Below, piece by piece: positions 21,929-34,289 of a stretch of DNA of 64,000 nucleotides; the first letter of the stretch is position 1, and each line of letters starts with the position of its first letter. Under the pieces are notes generated by a model. That model did not search any database. It was given only the letters and a program-made list of their open reading frames with translations, and had not been told where the DNA came from. Made by a program: the position numbers and the translations under genes. The DNA lies in the NCBI GenBank assembly GCA_030374805.1, contig JARGSG010000236.1, positions 163,766 through 227,765 on the forward strand. Direction: 5' to 3'. The stretch comes from Gracilaria gracilis. Taxonomy: Eukaryota > Rhodophyta > Florideophyceae > Gracilariales > Gracilariaceae.

Positions 21929-22470
21929 TGTAGTATAGTGGGCCCGGGTTGGTACAGAGTGTGTCTGATCAGCCGTTCACGTACGAAGAGGTAGTGCACG
22001 ATGGGCTGGTGCCGTGGCACCGCCACGTGTACGATTTGGTGATCAAGTGGCGGACGGGTTGGCACAGCGTACAAGTTGGCCACGTGTACGGACTTGGTAG
22101 TGATAGTGCAAATTAGACCGATCGTACAGTAGTTAGTAATGGGGCCCAGACCCGATATTTAGTTGTAGTTCGGATCTCCCGAGGCCCCAATCGTAAACGA
22201 CAAGCATCTTCTGCCGAACGTCTTCTTCGTTAGTTTGCACTCACGATAGACCGCATGGCTACCTCTTTATTGGGTTTCTCAGACCGTTCGTACCCTTCCG
22301 CACGTTCCTCTACGTGCCTGGTGATACCAATCGTCCACTCTCCCCTCAACCGCCCGGTGCTTCCGCCCCTTCTCTCCGTTCGGATTCATTACAGTCACAA
22401 GACTGTACGCTGCCGCCGCTCCCGTCTCAAGACCGCTTCGGACTTTCTCATTTTTGTGCATTATACCACA
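21929..22470 (+). repeat. E2 5' LTR
   Basis: 542 bp, starts TGTAGTATAGTGGG and ends ATACCACA. Primer-binding sequence TGGTCTCCCGAC follows at 22472-22483; E3 and E4 have the same one. Its complement ends GGGAGACCA, like the 3' end of some tRNA-Tyr, but I am not sure of the tRNA. Confidence 0.92.
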
Positions 22471-22546
22471 TTGGTCTCCCGACTTTGAAGTGGAATTCGA
22501 GACCGTACGGAGCAGCAGAACCGATCGTGGAACCGATACGTACAGT

Positions 22547-24748
22547 ATGAGTCATCGTCCGCACGGAGAAATGGGTGAAGGGTCTTTGGTCGAAAAAGAC
22601 ACCGCAAAGTCCGTACCGGTCGCAATTCGCGCCGCTTCGGATGCCACTTCGGTAGGCCGCCGAAGCACCCGAAGCAACGCGACGGCCTACGCAACGCCGT
22701 CAGAGGAACCCGAACGGATGATCCGCGACGGGTCCGCACGTAATAGGTCTAAGTCCGAACGGAACGAGGACGAGGCAATTGCGCTCGCCCCATTTCCCGG
22801 AACGGAGAAGACGCCGCGGGGCGAAGCTGGCCCCGGGCCGCCACTCCTTACCGAACGGACTAGCGCACGGGAACTCTGGGCAGGGATCGCTCCCTACGCC
22901 CTGCAGAGTCTCCGAACGGAAATTGAGGTCCACGTTCCCATGGCAGTGGAGACGTACCTCAAGGACCGAATCCCGGCGCTTCTGCACCAGGATATTCCAC
23001 CGATCGTACACGATATGGTCAGGAATATCCTGAAGACAGACCGTTCGGAACCTGCTACGTCAGCTCTGAACAGTACACTGGCCGCACTGGGAGCTCAGCT
23101 ACCGACCCACCCACCCAAATCTTTTATTGACCGTACGGACAATGCACCCGCTAGCGGCGAGAGGCAACACCGACCGGCACTGAAGAAGGGCCCAACGAGG
23201 GGTCCGCCCGGAGTGTACCTCCCGCCAGTCAACCCGCAGGACGATCTGAACGGAAGCTCAGGAGATTCCTCCGACGAGAGGAGGAATCGCCGCCGCAGAG
23301 GCGGTAGACCGAGCGGAAGTTCCGATTCGGATGACGCGCCCCGTAAACGGAAAGACCGTCGCCGCCAGAGAAGGCGAAGATCAGCCAGAACGGACTCGGA
23401 CTCTTCGGAGTCATCGTCGGATGACGACCGCACGGATTCGGAAGTCGACCGACACTCCCGCAGCCCTCGACGGAGGGGGAAGTCCGAACGGTATCGTCCC
23501 CGTTCGGACAGGTTGATGCTAAAACGCATCAGGCTCTTGAACGAGAAGTTCGCCAAAGTGGTGGACTACCGTACGTACAGGTTGCTCAGGAGGAGCCAGA
23601 CGTACAATTCGCGGGTGGCGCGCAAGATTGCGCGCTACCAAAAGAAATTGAATGTCCAGATGAAGGGTCATTCCTTTTCCGGGACGGATTCGATATCGGT
23701 GCTCAATTTCTTACAGCGGTTTAAAACCGCTTGCAACCACAACGGACTCACTGAGGGGGCAGCCCTCTGGTGGTTCCAGTTTTACCTGACCGGACCAGCA
23801 CACGCTCTGGTTCAGTCTCGGCTCGAAGGTGAGTCTGGCGCTGTCGACCGTACTCGGGATAAGTCTCTCCATACGTACGAAGAGGTAGTCAACTTTCTGT
23901 TGACCACGTACGCAACGGATGAGATCATTGCCGACGCCGCCGCAGAGGTCACCCTCTACCGCCAAGCGTCAGGCATGTCCGAAACGGAATTCGCCCAGAA
24001 GCTCTGGACGAAAGCCCTCCGTTGCGGAAATGTCTTTAGCGATCGGAATTTGAAGGGGATCTTCGTCGAAGGTCTCCTTGCCACCATACGGTCAAAGGTG
24101 AGGAATCACCTCACCTCGCATCCCAATATCGGATACGATGCACTTGCCCGTTACGCGGAATCGTACGGAGACACCCATCGTGCCTCACGTAGACAGTCCG
24201 TTCGGGTCGGTACTCAAAAGCCAACCGTTCGGAAAGAGTCCTCTCGTACCGCCCGGAAGGTTCACAGTATCGATACCCCGTCGGAATCGATCTATTCCGT
24301 ATCGGATGAAGACGAAGAACATGTCCTCGCGGTATCCCGCGCGTCTTCCATGCCCTCGTCTCCCACTACGCCCTCGCCTTAAACGCCGGCTCAGTCCGTT
24401 CGGTCTTATCCCAGTCCTGCCAGCCCCAGGGTACAGCAACCCCAGGGGCAGGCACCAGTTAGACCGTGTCGGATTTGCCTTTCGCGGGAGCCCAACTGCT
24501 GTCAGTTGCTCCCCCCGGACCTAAAGGAGAAGCTGCTGGCCATACTGGAGGCTAATTATCAGCAACGCTGCGAGGAAGGCTACTACAGTGCCTACCAGAC
24601 CGGACGGAAAACTGATACCCCGAAGGACAATGTAGGATATCGCCAGGGCGGACAGCCTCGCCAGACGTACTCACTAAGACCGACACAGGCCGTCATGCTG
24701 GTCGAGGAGCCTGCTCCCCACCAGGAAAACGACCAGGAGGAAGCGTAG
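22547..24748 (+). pseudogene. E2 gag (one in-frame stop)
   Basis: ATG at 22547. The first 611 residues run to a TAA at 24380-24382. The same frame continues to 24748 and contains a zinc-knuckle-like CRIC segment (about 24465-24500) that lacks the expected His and spacing found in E4 (C-x2-C-x4-H-x4-C). Order: charged N-terminus, Arg/Ser/Asp-rich low-complexity stretch (23270-23500), capsid-like helical core (EGAALWWFQFYL, EVVNFLL), then the knuckle. It packages the element RNA. Pol follows in the -1 frame. Confidence 0.85.
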
Positions 24749-24900
24749 AGGCATCGCCTCCTCCACAGAGGCCTAGTCTCGCCCCGTCAGCTACAGACCG
24801 AACGGACTCCATCCGAGGGAAGTCCCCTGTCCTGACATGTGACCTGACCGATACGGACATTGAAACCGAAACGGTCCTCTTTTCTAGCGCGAACTACAAG

Positions 24901-27900
24901 GTGCACGTGTCGGTTGGCCTCAACACGGCACTGATGTATCCGTTAACGGGAGTTCTTGATACCGGAGCCGGACCCTGTCTGGTTCACGAACGCCATCTCC
25001 CTCCGAATTGGCGCTCGAAACTCCGACCGGACGTAAGACCCCGAATTACGAACGCGTCGAAGAACCGGATGGACATTGTGGTAGTTCTTCTCCTTATGGT
25101 CCGAATCGGTGACCTCAATGTACGAGTACAGTTCTTGGTGGTTTCTAACCTCTCCACCAGCGTACTACTCGGTACTTCTTTTATTGACAAGCACGTCTTG
25201 GCAATACTACCACCGAAACGGACAATACTCTTACGACACTCCAAACCGGTGTCTATACAGTCTTCCGCCTACGGACCAAATGTACCTTCCGCGCCGGAAC
25301 CAGAACCCGAACGGGAAACTCCATCTAATAAGATACACGTTGCCCGTCCGGTTGTTCTACCCCCAATGTCGGAAACGAACGTCTTGGTAACCACCAAAAC
25401 GTCCGGCTTGGTCTTTCTACAGTCTCATCACCGAACGGGATCAACGCTTGAACTCACACTCCTTGCGGGTGGAGTTATGGAGCTCCGACCGGACGTACCC
25501 TTTCTCGTTCGCGTGGCGAACTTTTCCGACCGCTCGGTTCGACTACACAAGAACACCGTTATCAGACTTGCTCTTCCATCTCCCGTAGCGCTCATAACTC
25601 CGCAACCATCGTCGCGGAGCGACGAGTCTAAGGAGGGGGAACCCATTCCGATTTCGGGTAATAATTCCGAAGGGGAATACAAGGATACCGAACAGGAGCA
25701 AGAAACCGTACGGAAAGATGAGAACGATTGGACCAGCAAGGTACAGATCAGTCCTGAGTATGTTACCGAACGGGACAAAGTCATTGAGCTGCTTCGACCG
25801 TTTGCGGACATGTGGGACGGCCATCTCGGAACGATTGCGGCAGCGAAGCACCGCATCCATCTGGAACCAGGCTCGAAGCCCATATTCCAGATGCCGTACC
25901 GTGCCGGACCCGCTCGGAGAGAATTCGAACGTAAAAAGGTGACAAAGCAGCTCGCTGCTGGTGTCATAGAACCGTCATCGGCAGAATGGGCCAGCCCGGT
26001 CGTATTCGCGCTCAAGAAAGACGGAAGCCTTCGCTTCTGCGTCGACTACCGCCGGTTGAACGCTACGACCGTACGGGACACATACTCACTACCCCGAATG
26101 GACGAGTGCATCGACTCTCTTGGAGATGCACAAATCTTCTCCACTTTGGACGCCAACAGTGGTTATTGGCAGACCGAAATGGATGAATCCGACCGGGACA
26201 AAACGACGTTTACGTCGCATATGGGACTGTACCGTTATCGGAGAATGCCGTTCGGACTCAAGAACGCACCAGCTACCTTCCAGCGTGCTCTCGATTTCAT
26301 CCTATCACGGGTGAAGTGGCAGTACGCACTGGTGTATCTTGATGACGTAATCATCTATTCCCGGACGGTTGAAGAGCATTATGACCATGTGCGGACCATA
26401 CTGCATATGCTCCGTTCGGCTGGTGTTACTCTCCGACTGGACAAGTGCTACTTTTTCAGTGGCACGGTGGACTATCTAGGCGACGTAATCCGACCGGGAA
26501 AGCTTCAAGTGTCTCTCAAGACACAGAATGCTATCAAGCAGGCTAAACCGCCTACGACCCAGACGGTGCTCCGATCGTTCTTGGGGCTCTGTAACGTTTT
26601 CCCTCGGTTTGTCGCAAACTTCGCCCGAATTGCGGCTCCATTGAACCGCAAGTTGGAGAAGGGGCAACCCACGAAGTTTGAGACATTGACCGATACGGAA
26701 TACGAAGCCTTTGACGAATTACGTCAGAGACTGATACGCCCGCCCATTTTGGCCATTCCCCGTCAAGGGTACCCGTACGTTCTGGATACAGACGCATGCG
26801 ACCAACAGGTAGGGTGCACCCTGTTACAGAAGCAACCGGACGGAGGCTTACTACCGATCGGTTACTGGAGCCACTCTCTGTCCAAGACCGAACGGCAATA
26901 TTCGACCACCGAACGGGAATGCCTTGTGGTCGTCTGGGCCATACTGCACCTCCGTCCGTACCTGGAAGGTCAGAGGTTCACTGTCCGAACGGACCACCAC
27001 TCCTTGAGGTGGATACTGAACCTTGCGGACGCGTCAGGACGATTGGCCAGGGGGCGGTTGCGTCTAATGGAGTATGACTTCGATGTCGTCCACCGTCCGG
27101 GTATCAAGCACCAAGCGGCTGATGCCCTTTCTCGGATCCAGACGGATGGCGAAGACGACACCCCATTGGACGAAGAGGTCCTCTGCTTGCTAGTGAATGA
27201 CCGTACGGACGATGGCTACCTCATCACCAACGTTACCGTTGACGGTGATGAGTACAGCGACGTCTGCGTCGACTGGCCAACGCCCGAACGGAAATCTGCT
27301 GGTATCCCCGAGGTGCTCGCTGTCACCTCGGAGGAAACCAATATCGTTCCGGTCACGGTCGAAGAGCTAGTACGAGCTCAAGCAGATGACCCTTTCTGTG
27401 AGTCCGTACGGAAAGACATCGGCAATGGTGTCACCCTGTTCGACATTGACCGAAACGGACTCATAGTGCGCAAAGCCCCGCTGGACGGTGCCATCCAGAA
27501 GGTCGTACCTGCATCACTGCAGGCACGCGTCCTCTTCTTGGCACATTATCCCCGTCTGGTTGGCCATCCGGGCTCCACTCGGATGTATGAAAGTCTCCGT
27601 CGAGACTTCTGCTGGCCACATATGGCCAACGATGTCTTCCAGACCGTACGGGACTGTCGCACCTGCCCGGCGACGAAGGGAACACACTTCAAGTCGCAGA
27701 AGCTGCTGAAGCTGTTCCCCGCCGCCGGTCCGCTGGAAGTCGTCGCGATGGACATCGTCGGCCCATTCACGAAGTCCGTAAACGGTTACCAGTACATACT
27801 GGTTATTACCGATCGGTTTAGCAAGATAGCTCGCTCTATACCTCTGCGGTCAACCACAGCTCCTGTATTGGCGAAGGCCTTCCTGGAGAACTGGGTTTAA

Positions 27901-28905
27901 CCGTACGGAATACCAAACTACTTGCTAACCGATAACGGAACTCAAGTTGTCTCTAAGTTCTTTGAGACTGTATGTACCGCTTTGGGAACCAAACACGTAC
28001 TAACGACCGCGTACCATCCGCAAAAAAATGATCAGGCCGAACGGTTTAACAAAACACTCGTAGAGAGGTTACGCCACTACGTAGCGGACCATCAGAACAC
28101 TTGGCACGCGTATGTGCAACCTCTTACGTACGGTTACAACCTACAGATCCATCGATCTCTCGGTACCGCACCGTTCGACGTTGCGCTAACGCGTAAACCC
28201 CCAAGCGTTCTGCTCGATGAGCCCAGTACGTCACTGGACCCAACGACGCCTACACAGCCCACTGCCGCTCGGTTAAAACGTTACACGCTCAAGCTTCTAC
28301 AGGCCACGCTGCAGACCGCTCGGACAAAGTTGACCCGCGCCCAACAGCGCTATAAGGAAAACTTTGATAAATCCGTACGGTACACGCCGAGCTTTACACC
28401 TGGGGAAGAGGTGTATGTTGACCGATCGGACTATAAAAACGCAGAGGAGGACCTTACGGATCAGGAACGTACGTATCGGAAACTCTTACCGAAGACGGTT
28501 GGCCCGTTTAAGGTCGTATCCGCAACGGACGCCACTGTCACTCTGAACCCAGACGGTATTCACAACAACGTCAGTATTGACAGAGTCACAAAAGCCCAAA
28601 CCGCACGGCCAACAACCACACCGGTCACTTCCGAACGGACACGCGGCACAGTAGCTGCTGACCCTGAGAGACCGTATGCGGACGAACCAGTCGACGACCA
28701 GCCCACTCCACCGTCCAGAACAGTTCCGAGCGTGGTGGAACGAGTCTTCGACCATCGCGACACCCCGAACGGACAGGAATACCGCGTACGATGGCACGGG
28801 TACCGCACCGATCAGGATACCTTCGAACCGCCAGAACACATCCCCCAGCACTTTATCGCCCGCTATTGGCGTCGCCGAAACCCTTCGGTAACGGCGACAC
28901 CTTAA
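24901..28905 (+). pseudogene. E2 pol: protease, RT, RNase H, integrase, chromodomain (one in-frame stop)
   Basis: The frame opens upstream of 24901. Domains in order: aspartic protease LDTGAGP (about 24955); reverse transcriptase with CVDYRRLN, LDANSGYWQ, MPFGLKNAPATFQ and YLDDV (about 25990-26500); RNase H with TDACDQQVG and TERECLVV (26780-27130); integrase zinc region HYPRLVGHP...CRTCPA (27545-27680); catalytic Asp in AMDIVGPF and LTDNG, and Glu in QAERFNK; and a C-terminal chromodomain (EYRVRWHGY, TFEPPEHI; 28735-28880). A TAA at 27898-27900, inside integrase, interrupts an otherwise continuous frame of about 1334 codons. The chromodomain places E2 among chromoviruses, which target chromatin marks. 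Confidence 0.93.
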
Positions 28906-29183
28906 GGAGGGGGAAAGGGGCGGATCCGAGATCCGTGATCGTACGTACTGGCTCGCAAGCGGTGAACCGTCACGGGACACCAAAAGGCGCCGCCACTACG
29001 TTATCATTGGGCGGCAAACCGCCACCAACGTACGCCTATTGGTCAATTACTTTCCGATATTTACAAAACGCCGCCTTTTTCGACAACGTCACACGCAGAA
29101 CGACATGCTATTGGCCCACAGGTCATCACAAACAATCACAAGTTTACTTAGGAGAAAAGAAATATACGAGTACGCACGGTCAA

Positions 29184-31379
29184 CTAAGTAGTCTTTTTCC
29201 AACCGGGCTTCGTAATACCACGCCCACGGGTACCCCACGGAGAGGTACCACGGCCCGCAGCGGAACCACCACGCGAACTCGAACCGGTTTTTGTTGGCTG
29301 GAACGCCAAAGCGGCCCCAGGCCACGGCGAAGTGGCCACGACCTTCTTCTTCCCACCCGACTTATTGCCCGATTGGCTTGCGGGTGCAGGCGCCGGGTCT
29401 ATGAGGTCCTCCTCAACCGTGACGGTCTCCGTTCCCTCCTGGTCTCCGCTCGGAGACGGCATGGGAACATCCTGGACCGTAGGGGTTACCTTCTCTTGCG
29501 GAGTCTCCCCTTCGGGAGCCGCGTTCGTACCGCTCGTCCCTGCACCGTCACTGGACTGGCCTTCACCTTCAGGCTCTTCCCCGGGCAAAATATAGGGCGC
29601 AACCAGCTCGACACCCTTGAAAAAGGACTCTGCCGCTTGGCGCATGTTCTTCACGATATGGTCGACGATGCGCTCCGCATCGACCTGTTGCGCAATGCCC
29701 TCATAGGATTTGGTCACCAGCTCCTCTAACGGCGGCGCGAACGTCGACATCGGCGTCCCATCCACACCGGGCGCCATACCCAGACCAGCCGTCACGGACT
29801 TCTCGTAAAACGCGAGGACCAACAAGGAGTGGGCCCGGAGGTAACCGAGCAGGTTAAGCTGCGCCTCAGCCTGCTCACGGAGAGCAGTCTCGGCGTTCAC
29901 CGCACGGCGCATCCATGCTCGGGCCGCCAACAGGGCGTCGTCAAGCGTTGCAGGTTCCTCTTCGCCGAACGGAATACAAGCCGCACGGAGAGCCATGAAG
30001 GCCTTGTGCGTATCACCGTCCGAATGCGGGCTGGCGCTGTCCTCAATGGCGAACCCGGATTTGTCCCAAGACTTCCGACCGGATCCTGCCTGTACTCCTG
30101 CCTCCACAACGGTCTTCGCCTCAACGGGTGTCACCATTGGAGTCGGCAGCGGCGCCACGTCCTCGAAGTCCTGCGCCATGAACCCATGCGGGAAGAAGTC
30201 CGGAACGGTTTTGAAGGGCCAGGGGGGGAGACTCTCCGGACCCTTCAGGACACGAGTGATCGGCGTCGCGACTGATCCGGTCGAGGGCATCGCCGGGAAC
30301 GTATCGGAGTAGTAGTCGTACCACAGGAACCCCGGAGTGTCGTCCCAATCGGTCTCCAACGAGTACTGTAACAGTTTCTCACTGACCTGCGGGGGAAACA
30401 CGGTGTCGCGGAAAACGTTCGGGAGTACCATCTCGGCCAGGATACATACCAGTTTGTACGGCATCGGAAACAACCGCCCGTACTTGGTTTGGCCGTCCTT
30501 GTGGTACAGACGCTCGTCTCCCGCACGGGTGAAGACCTCGATACCTTCGTGGGCCGCCTGGAGGAATGCCATACAGGCAAAAACTGCCCACTCGGCATAT
30601 ACGACCTGACGGACAACACCCTGAATGGGTACCTTTGAGGAGCTCTTCCGAATAGTAAGCCAACACGGACGGAGTCGGTACGGATAGGTTGCGGGACACA
30701 TCGAGGCTGGTCCACACTTCGTTCGTGGAGCAATACAAGTCCGATCGGCGATGAACAGGGACGTCAAAGAACTCGACGTTGTGCCAACTGTACAGGAACC
30801 CATGGGACGCTCGGATTCTTGCCTCCGTTGTGGTATTACTTCCCCACCGTTGACGGTCCAGCCAGTACAACTTGTCGTACGGCGGTTCGAACATCACCAA
30901 CCCAAGCGGATTCATGTTCTTCTCGGGGAAGCCCGAATCGGATGAGCAGCGGTGGAACAAACGCTGCAACGCATCCTGATAGGCCTTCTCCTCCGGACAG
31001 CGCAGGTATAACATGTCGCTCCGCCCGTAGGTCTCTTCACCCTTCCGTCCGGTCACACCAGGCAGGTGGTTCCAGCGAGCTTGCCAAGCTTCGATGCTTG
31101 TCGTTTCGGATTGCGAGTCGCCATATCCCGCATCGGTAGCGCCGTCGGAATCGACGCGAAGCGCTCGCCGTCGAAGAACCCTTTCTGGACGTATTCCGTG
31201 ACGGACAGCGGGACCTGCTTCCTCCGGCGAGGAGCGGTAAGACCGCGACGGAAGCGATGGTCATACTTCTGACCAGGAAACGGGACCGAACGGAAAGGTG
31301 TCGACGGTGTACCAGAGCCGCTTGGATTCGGCGCCGTTGCGTGCGTAGGGTTGGATACGGAGTGAACCGACTCGGGCAT
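29184..31379 (-). pseudogene. E2 antisense ORF between pol and 3' LTR (unknown protein)
   Basis: On the strand opposite to gag-pol, an ATG at 31377-31379 opens a frame that runs to a stop at 29184. It is about 731 codons long, with two single-base frameshifts that compensate each other (near 31075 and 30640). The longest clean part gives about 480 residues. The N-terminal part is Pro/Ser-rich and basic. The middle is well ordered, with many Trp, Tyr and Phe (MNPLGLVMFEPPYDKLYW, GRLFPMPYKL). A helical region follows (DALLAARAWMRRAVNAETAL), then an acidic low-complexity stretch and an RG/K-rich tail. No signal peptide or fusion motif suggests an envelope, and I recognise no family. Antisense extra ORFs at this position are known in some plant Tat/Ogre elements. 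Confidence 0.72.
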
Positions 31380-32582
31380 GTCACCGCTTGGCTGGTGCTC
31401 TTATAGGGGGAGGTGAACACGACAACGCGGTACTTGAGGTATTACCGACCGTTTGGAATCGCCACGACGACTATGTCATCGTACAGGCACCGCGCGGACG
31501 AAATGTCCGTGCTGACCAATTTCTTTTTATTGGAGGATCGAGAACTGACGTTCCGCCACCCACTGCACACGAGATACACTATACACTCGCTTCGTCGCGG
31601 CTTCGCATCGCGTCCAATTCGTACGGTCGCTCGCCCGTACGGTCACAATGAGCACTGACGGTCCTTCGACCGCCAGCCCATTTACGAAAGAGGACCACCG
31701 CTTCGGACACGGCGTACCCGCACGGACACGCGTTCGACCGCTAAGGGATCATCCGCCGTACGCTATCCGTCGAGACGTGCGGCGCGCGCCAATACGCGTA
31801 CCCGCCAGACGCCCTCCATCGAGACGTGCCGGGTGTACCGATTGGATCCCCATCGGGCGTTCTCCTTCAAAAAGAACCGCACGGAAAGACACGGATACAC
31901 GCACGCCTTCGCTGCCGTCAGTACCCGTCTTCACGCCCACTCGTACGTAACACGGCAAGCGTCCCCAACGGTTCCGTCCATATGGTGTCTCCTCTACTTA
32001 GGGAAATCGGGCATGGCTTCGCCCCGCCCATCCTGGGAAAATTTTCCGAAAGCGGACGCTGTGGCTTCCCGTAACCCGTACGGACTCCACGCACGCGTGC
32101 TGCGTGTTACCGAACGGATGACACCAAGTGCAGACCTCGCGGTAGGCGGAGCTAACGACTTCGAAGCCCTGCCGGACACGCTCCGTGTGGCGACCGTCGC
32201 GGATGCTCTACAGGACGAGATGTACATTTCCGATCGGACTTGAACGTACGCGAGGCCGAGCACGTTGACGGTACTCGAACGAGTGCCTACGGTCTGCACA
32301 GGTATAACGGTTGCGCGCACCCCGGATGACGCCTCGGGCGGCTTCGATCCCCCATTCGCGCACCAGTGCGTTTCGCTCCGCTCGGCTTGGATCTTTACCA
32401 CGCGTACTTAAGGCCCTTTTCGTCGCTCCCGCTCTGGAAATTTTGGCATGGCTTCGCCCCACCCTTTCCGGGCAAAATTTCCGAACGGACACTATGGAGC
32501 CCTCTCAACCATGCGGACAGACCGGTAGCGACTTGACGACACTACGCGGCGCTCCGAGAGCGGAGCGCAAGTGTAGGAGGGG
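31380..32582. other. E2 region downstream of antisense ORF, to polypurine tract
   Basis: No credible ORF. It contains CCGNNCGG motifs, a direct repeat around GGCATGGCTTCGCCCC (32012 and 32446 vicinity, each followed by GGAAAATTTTCCG-like sequence) and a terminal purine tract GGAGGGGGATC next to the 3' LTR. It may hold the promoter or leader of the antisense ORF. Confidence 0.6.
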
Positions 32583-32587
32583 GATCT
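32583..32587. repeat. E3 target-site duplication, left copy (GATCT)
   Basis: GATCT precedes the E3 5' LTR and recurs at 40796-40800 after its 3' LTR. The last T of the right copy is the first base of the E2 3' LTR. Confidence 0.85.
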
Positions 32588-33125
32588 TGTAGTACAGTGG
32601 GAGGCGCCTAATTGGAGGTTTATTACCTTGGTGGGGTGTGCCACGTGGGTTGCTAATCAGAAATCTAACTGTAGAAATAACCATATAGGATAGCTAATAT
32701 AATTACTAAAATAGGTAGATATTTTAGGGAGGTGCACCATTAGGGAGGCACCTCAACGTGCTACAAGTAGGTACCACGCTGGAGGTTGAGCCCCACTGAC
32801 CTTTAAGGTGAGTGTGGCGCTCCTTCCCTACTGGATTGTAAAGTTAAGCACCTTCTGGCTATCTCTAGTACCGCTTGGTTTCTACAGTCAACCTAGTGGT
32901 TTAGCTAGATCCTTTCAGGCTTTAATATCTCGCCGTGCGCCGTACTCCGGAGCTACCAAACGGATACGGTTAGCCAGCCAGGTATCTCGCGCCTTCAGTG
33001 GTCGGTGCTTCCACATACCAATCGGTGTCCTCTATTCTGCCTTCTAGGTCGAGCCCTCGCGCGCTCCCTAGCCGCGTGTCCACACGAAATACCCAATTGG
33101 ATACAGCTCCAGCTGTTGTACCACA
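32588..33125 (+). repeat. E3 5' LTR
   Basis: 538 bp, starts TGTAGTACAGTGGG and ends GTACCACA. Primer site TGGTCTCCCGAC is at 33129-33140. Confidence 0.92.
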
Positions 33126-33279
33126 TTTTGGTCTCCCGACTTAGAATTGTGGATTTTCCAATTGTTTGAACAGTTGCAACCGAAAGGAAGGATGTGGATT
33201 TTGGATTGCCGTTTGGTTTGTGGGACCGCTGAGAAGCAATTCTGTGGATCATCAATTTACCTATTGGATATGCTTACAC

Positions 33280-34285
33280 AACCTACAAGGCCTATCTTGG
33301 ATAACCCTGAGGAAGTACCTCGCAGGAATACCGTTTTGGTTTATGCCGATGACGGGGAGCACACGGCAAGAGATGCAGCTCCCTCGACGAACCAACCGAC
33401 AAACCAATTGGTTCCTCTCGACGACTGGGAGCAGACGGCTAGATATGCGGCTCCCCCAACGAGCCAATTGGTAGCGGCCAACGCTCCTGGCGGAGTAGAC
33501 GCCGGAGTCGCCTTTGGCCAGTTGGTATTTGTTTACGAGTGTAGAACACCCAATTGGTTCATGCCGCAAAGGGGGAGCAGACGGCGTTGTATGCCGCACC
33601 CCTGGCTATCAATGTGGCGGACACCGCATCTCTGGTGGGACCGGAGAACAGGTGCCACATCTAACCAATAGGTGTATATTGAAGGGGAAGAAACCAAGAT
33701 GGGAGGACTTATTTTGGACTTAAAGCGGATGGCCAGAGTGATTGTTAATGAAGCTGCCCCTGAGATGGCCCCTGATATACCTTTGTAGGTCTTTCAGTCC
33801 GTCGAGGAGGAAGATCGATGGCACACTGACCAACTGGTACGAGAATGCCTGCTGGAATACGAACCGGTGTCCCTGCAGGAATCTAAAACTGGTCTAATGC
33901 TCTTTCTTGTCCCGCACGGTCTTCTCAAGGCACAATTGGTAGTGGAGGTAGTCCAGCCTTACCTTCCAGAAAACCAAATTGGTGAGAAGCAACACGACCT
34001 ATACCGGAACCAGGCAGAGCCTCATGGTATTGAGGGCCTGAGGTCCATTGACTTCCCGGAACCAACTGGTAGAGCCATACAGGAGAACAAGTAGAAGTCT
34101 CCTGGTGGTGGTCGTCCGTCAGACGCCGAGGATGTGCCGCGACGGAGGTCGAAAGGAAAGAAGAAACCAATTGGAAGAAGAAGAGGAGCATTCGTAGGTC
34201 GTGCTCCGACTCTTCAAGCCCCAACACCGATTCGGTCTCGTCCAGTGATGGTGAAGACCGTTGAGGAAGTTGACCTGGATGGATA
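33280..34285 (+). pseudogene. E3 gag remnant
   Basis: Short stretches resemble E4 and E2 gag: ILDNPEE near 33295, and an Arg/Lys-rich then Ser/Asp-rich segment (SSSDGEDR) near 34180-34260, corresponding to the low-complexity part of E2 and E4 gag. Frames are broken repeatedly and the capsid core is not evident. Confidence 0.6.
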
Positions 34286-34289
34286 CCCA

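Noticed and set aside
29184-31379. Envelope gene of an errantivirus-like element
   Set aside because: The ORF is antisense to gag-pol and has no signal peptide, fusion motif or membrane anchor.
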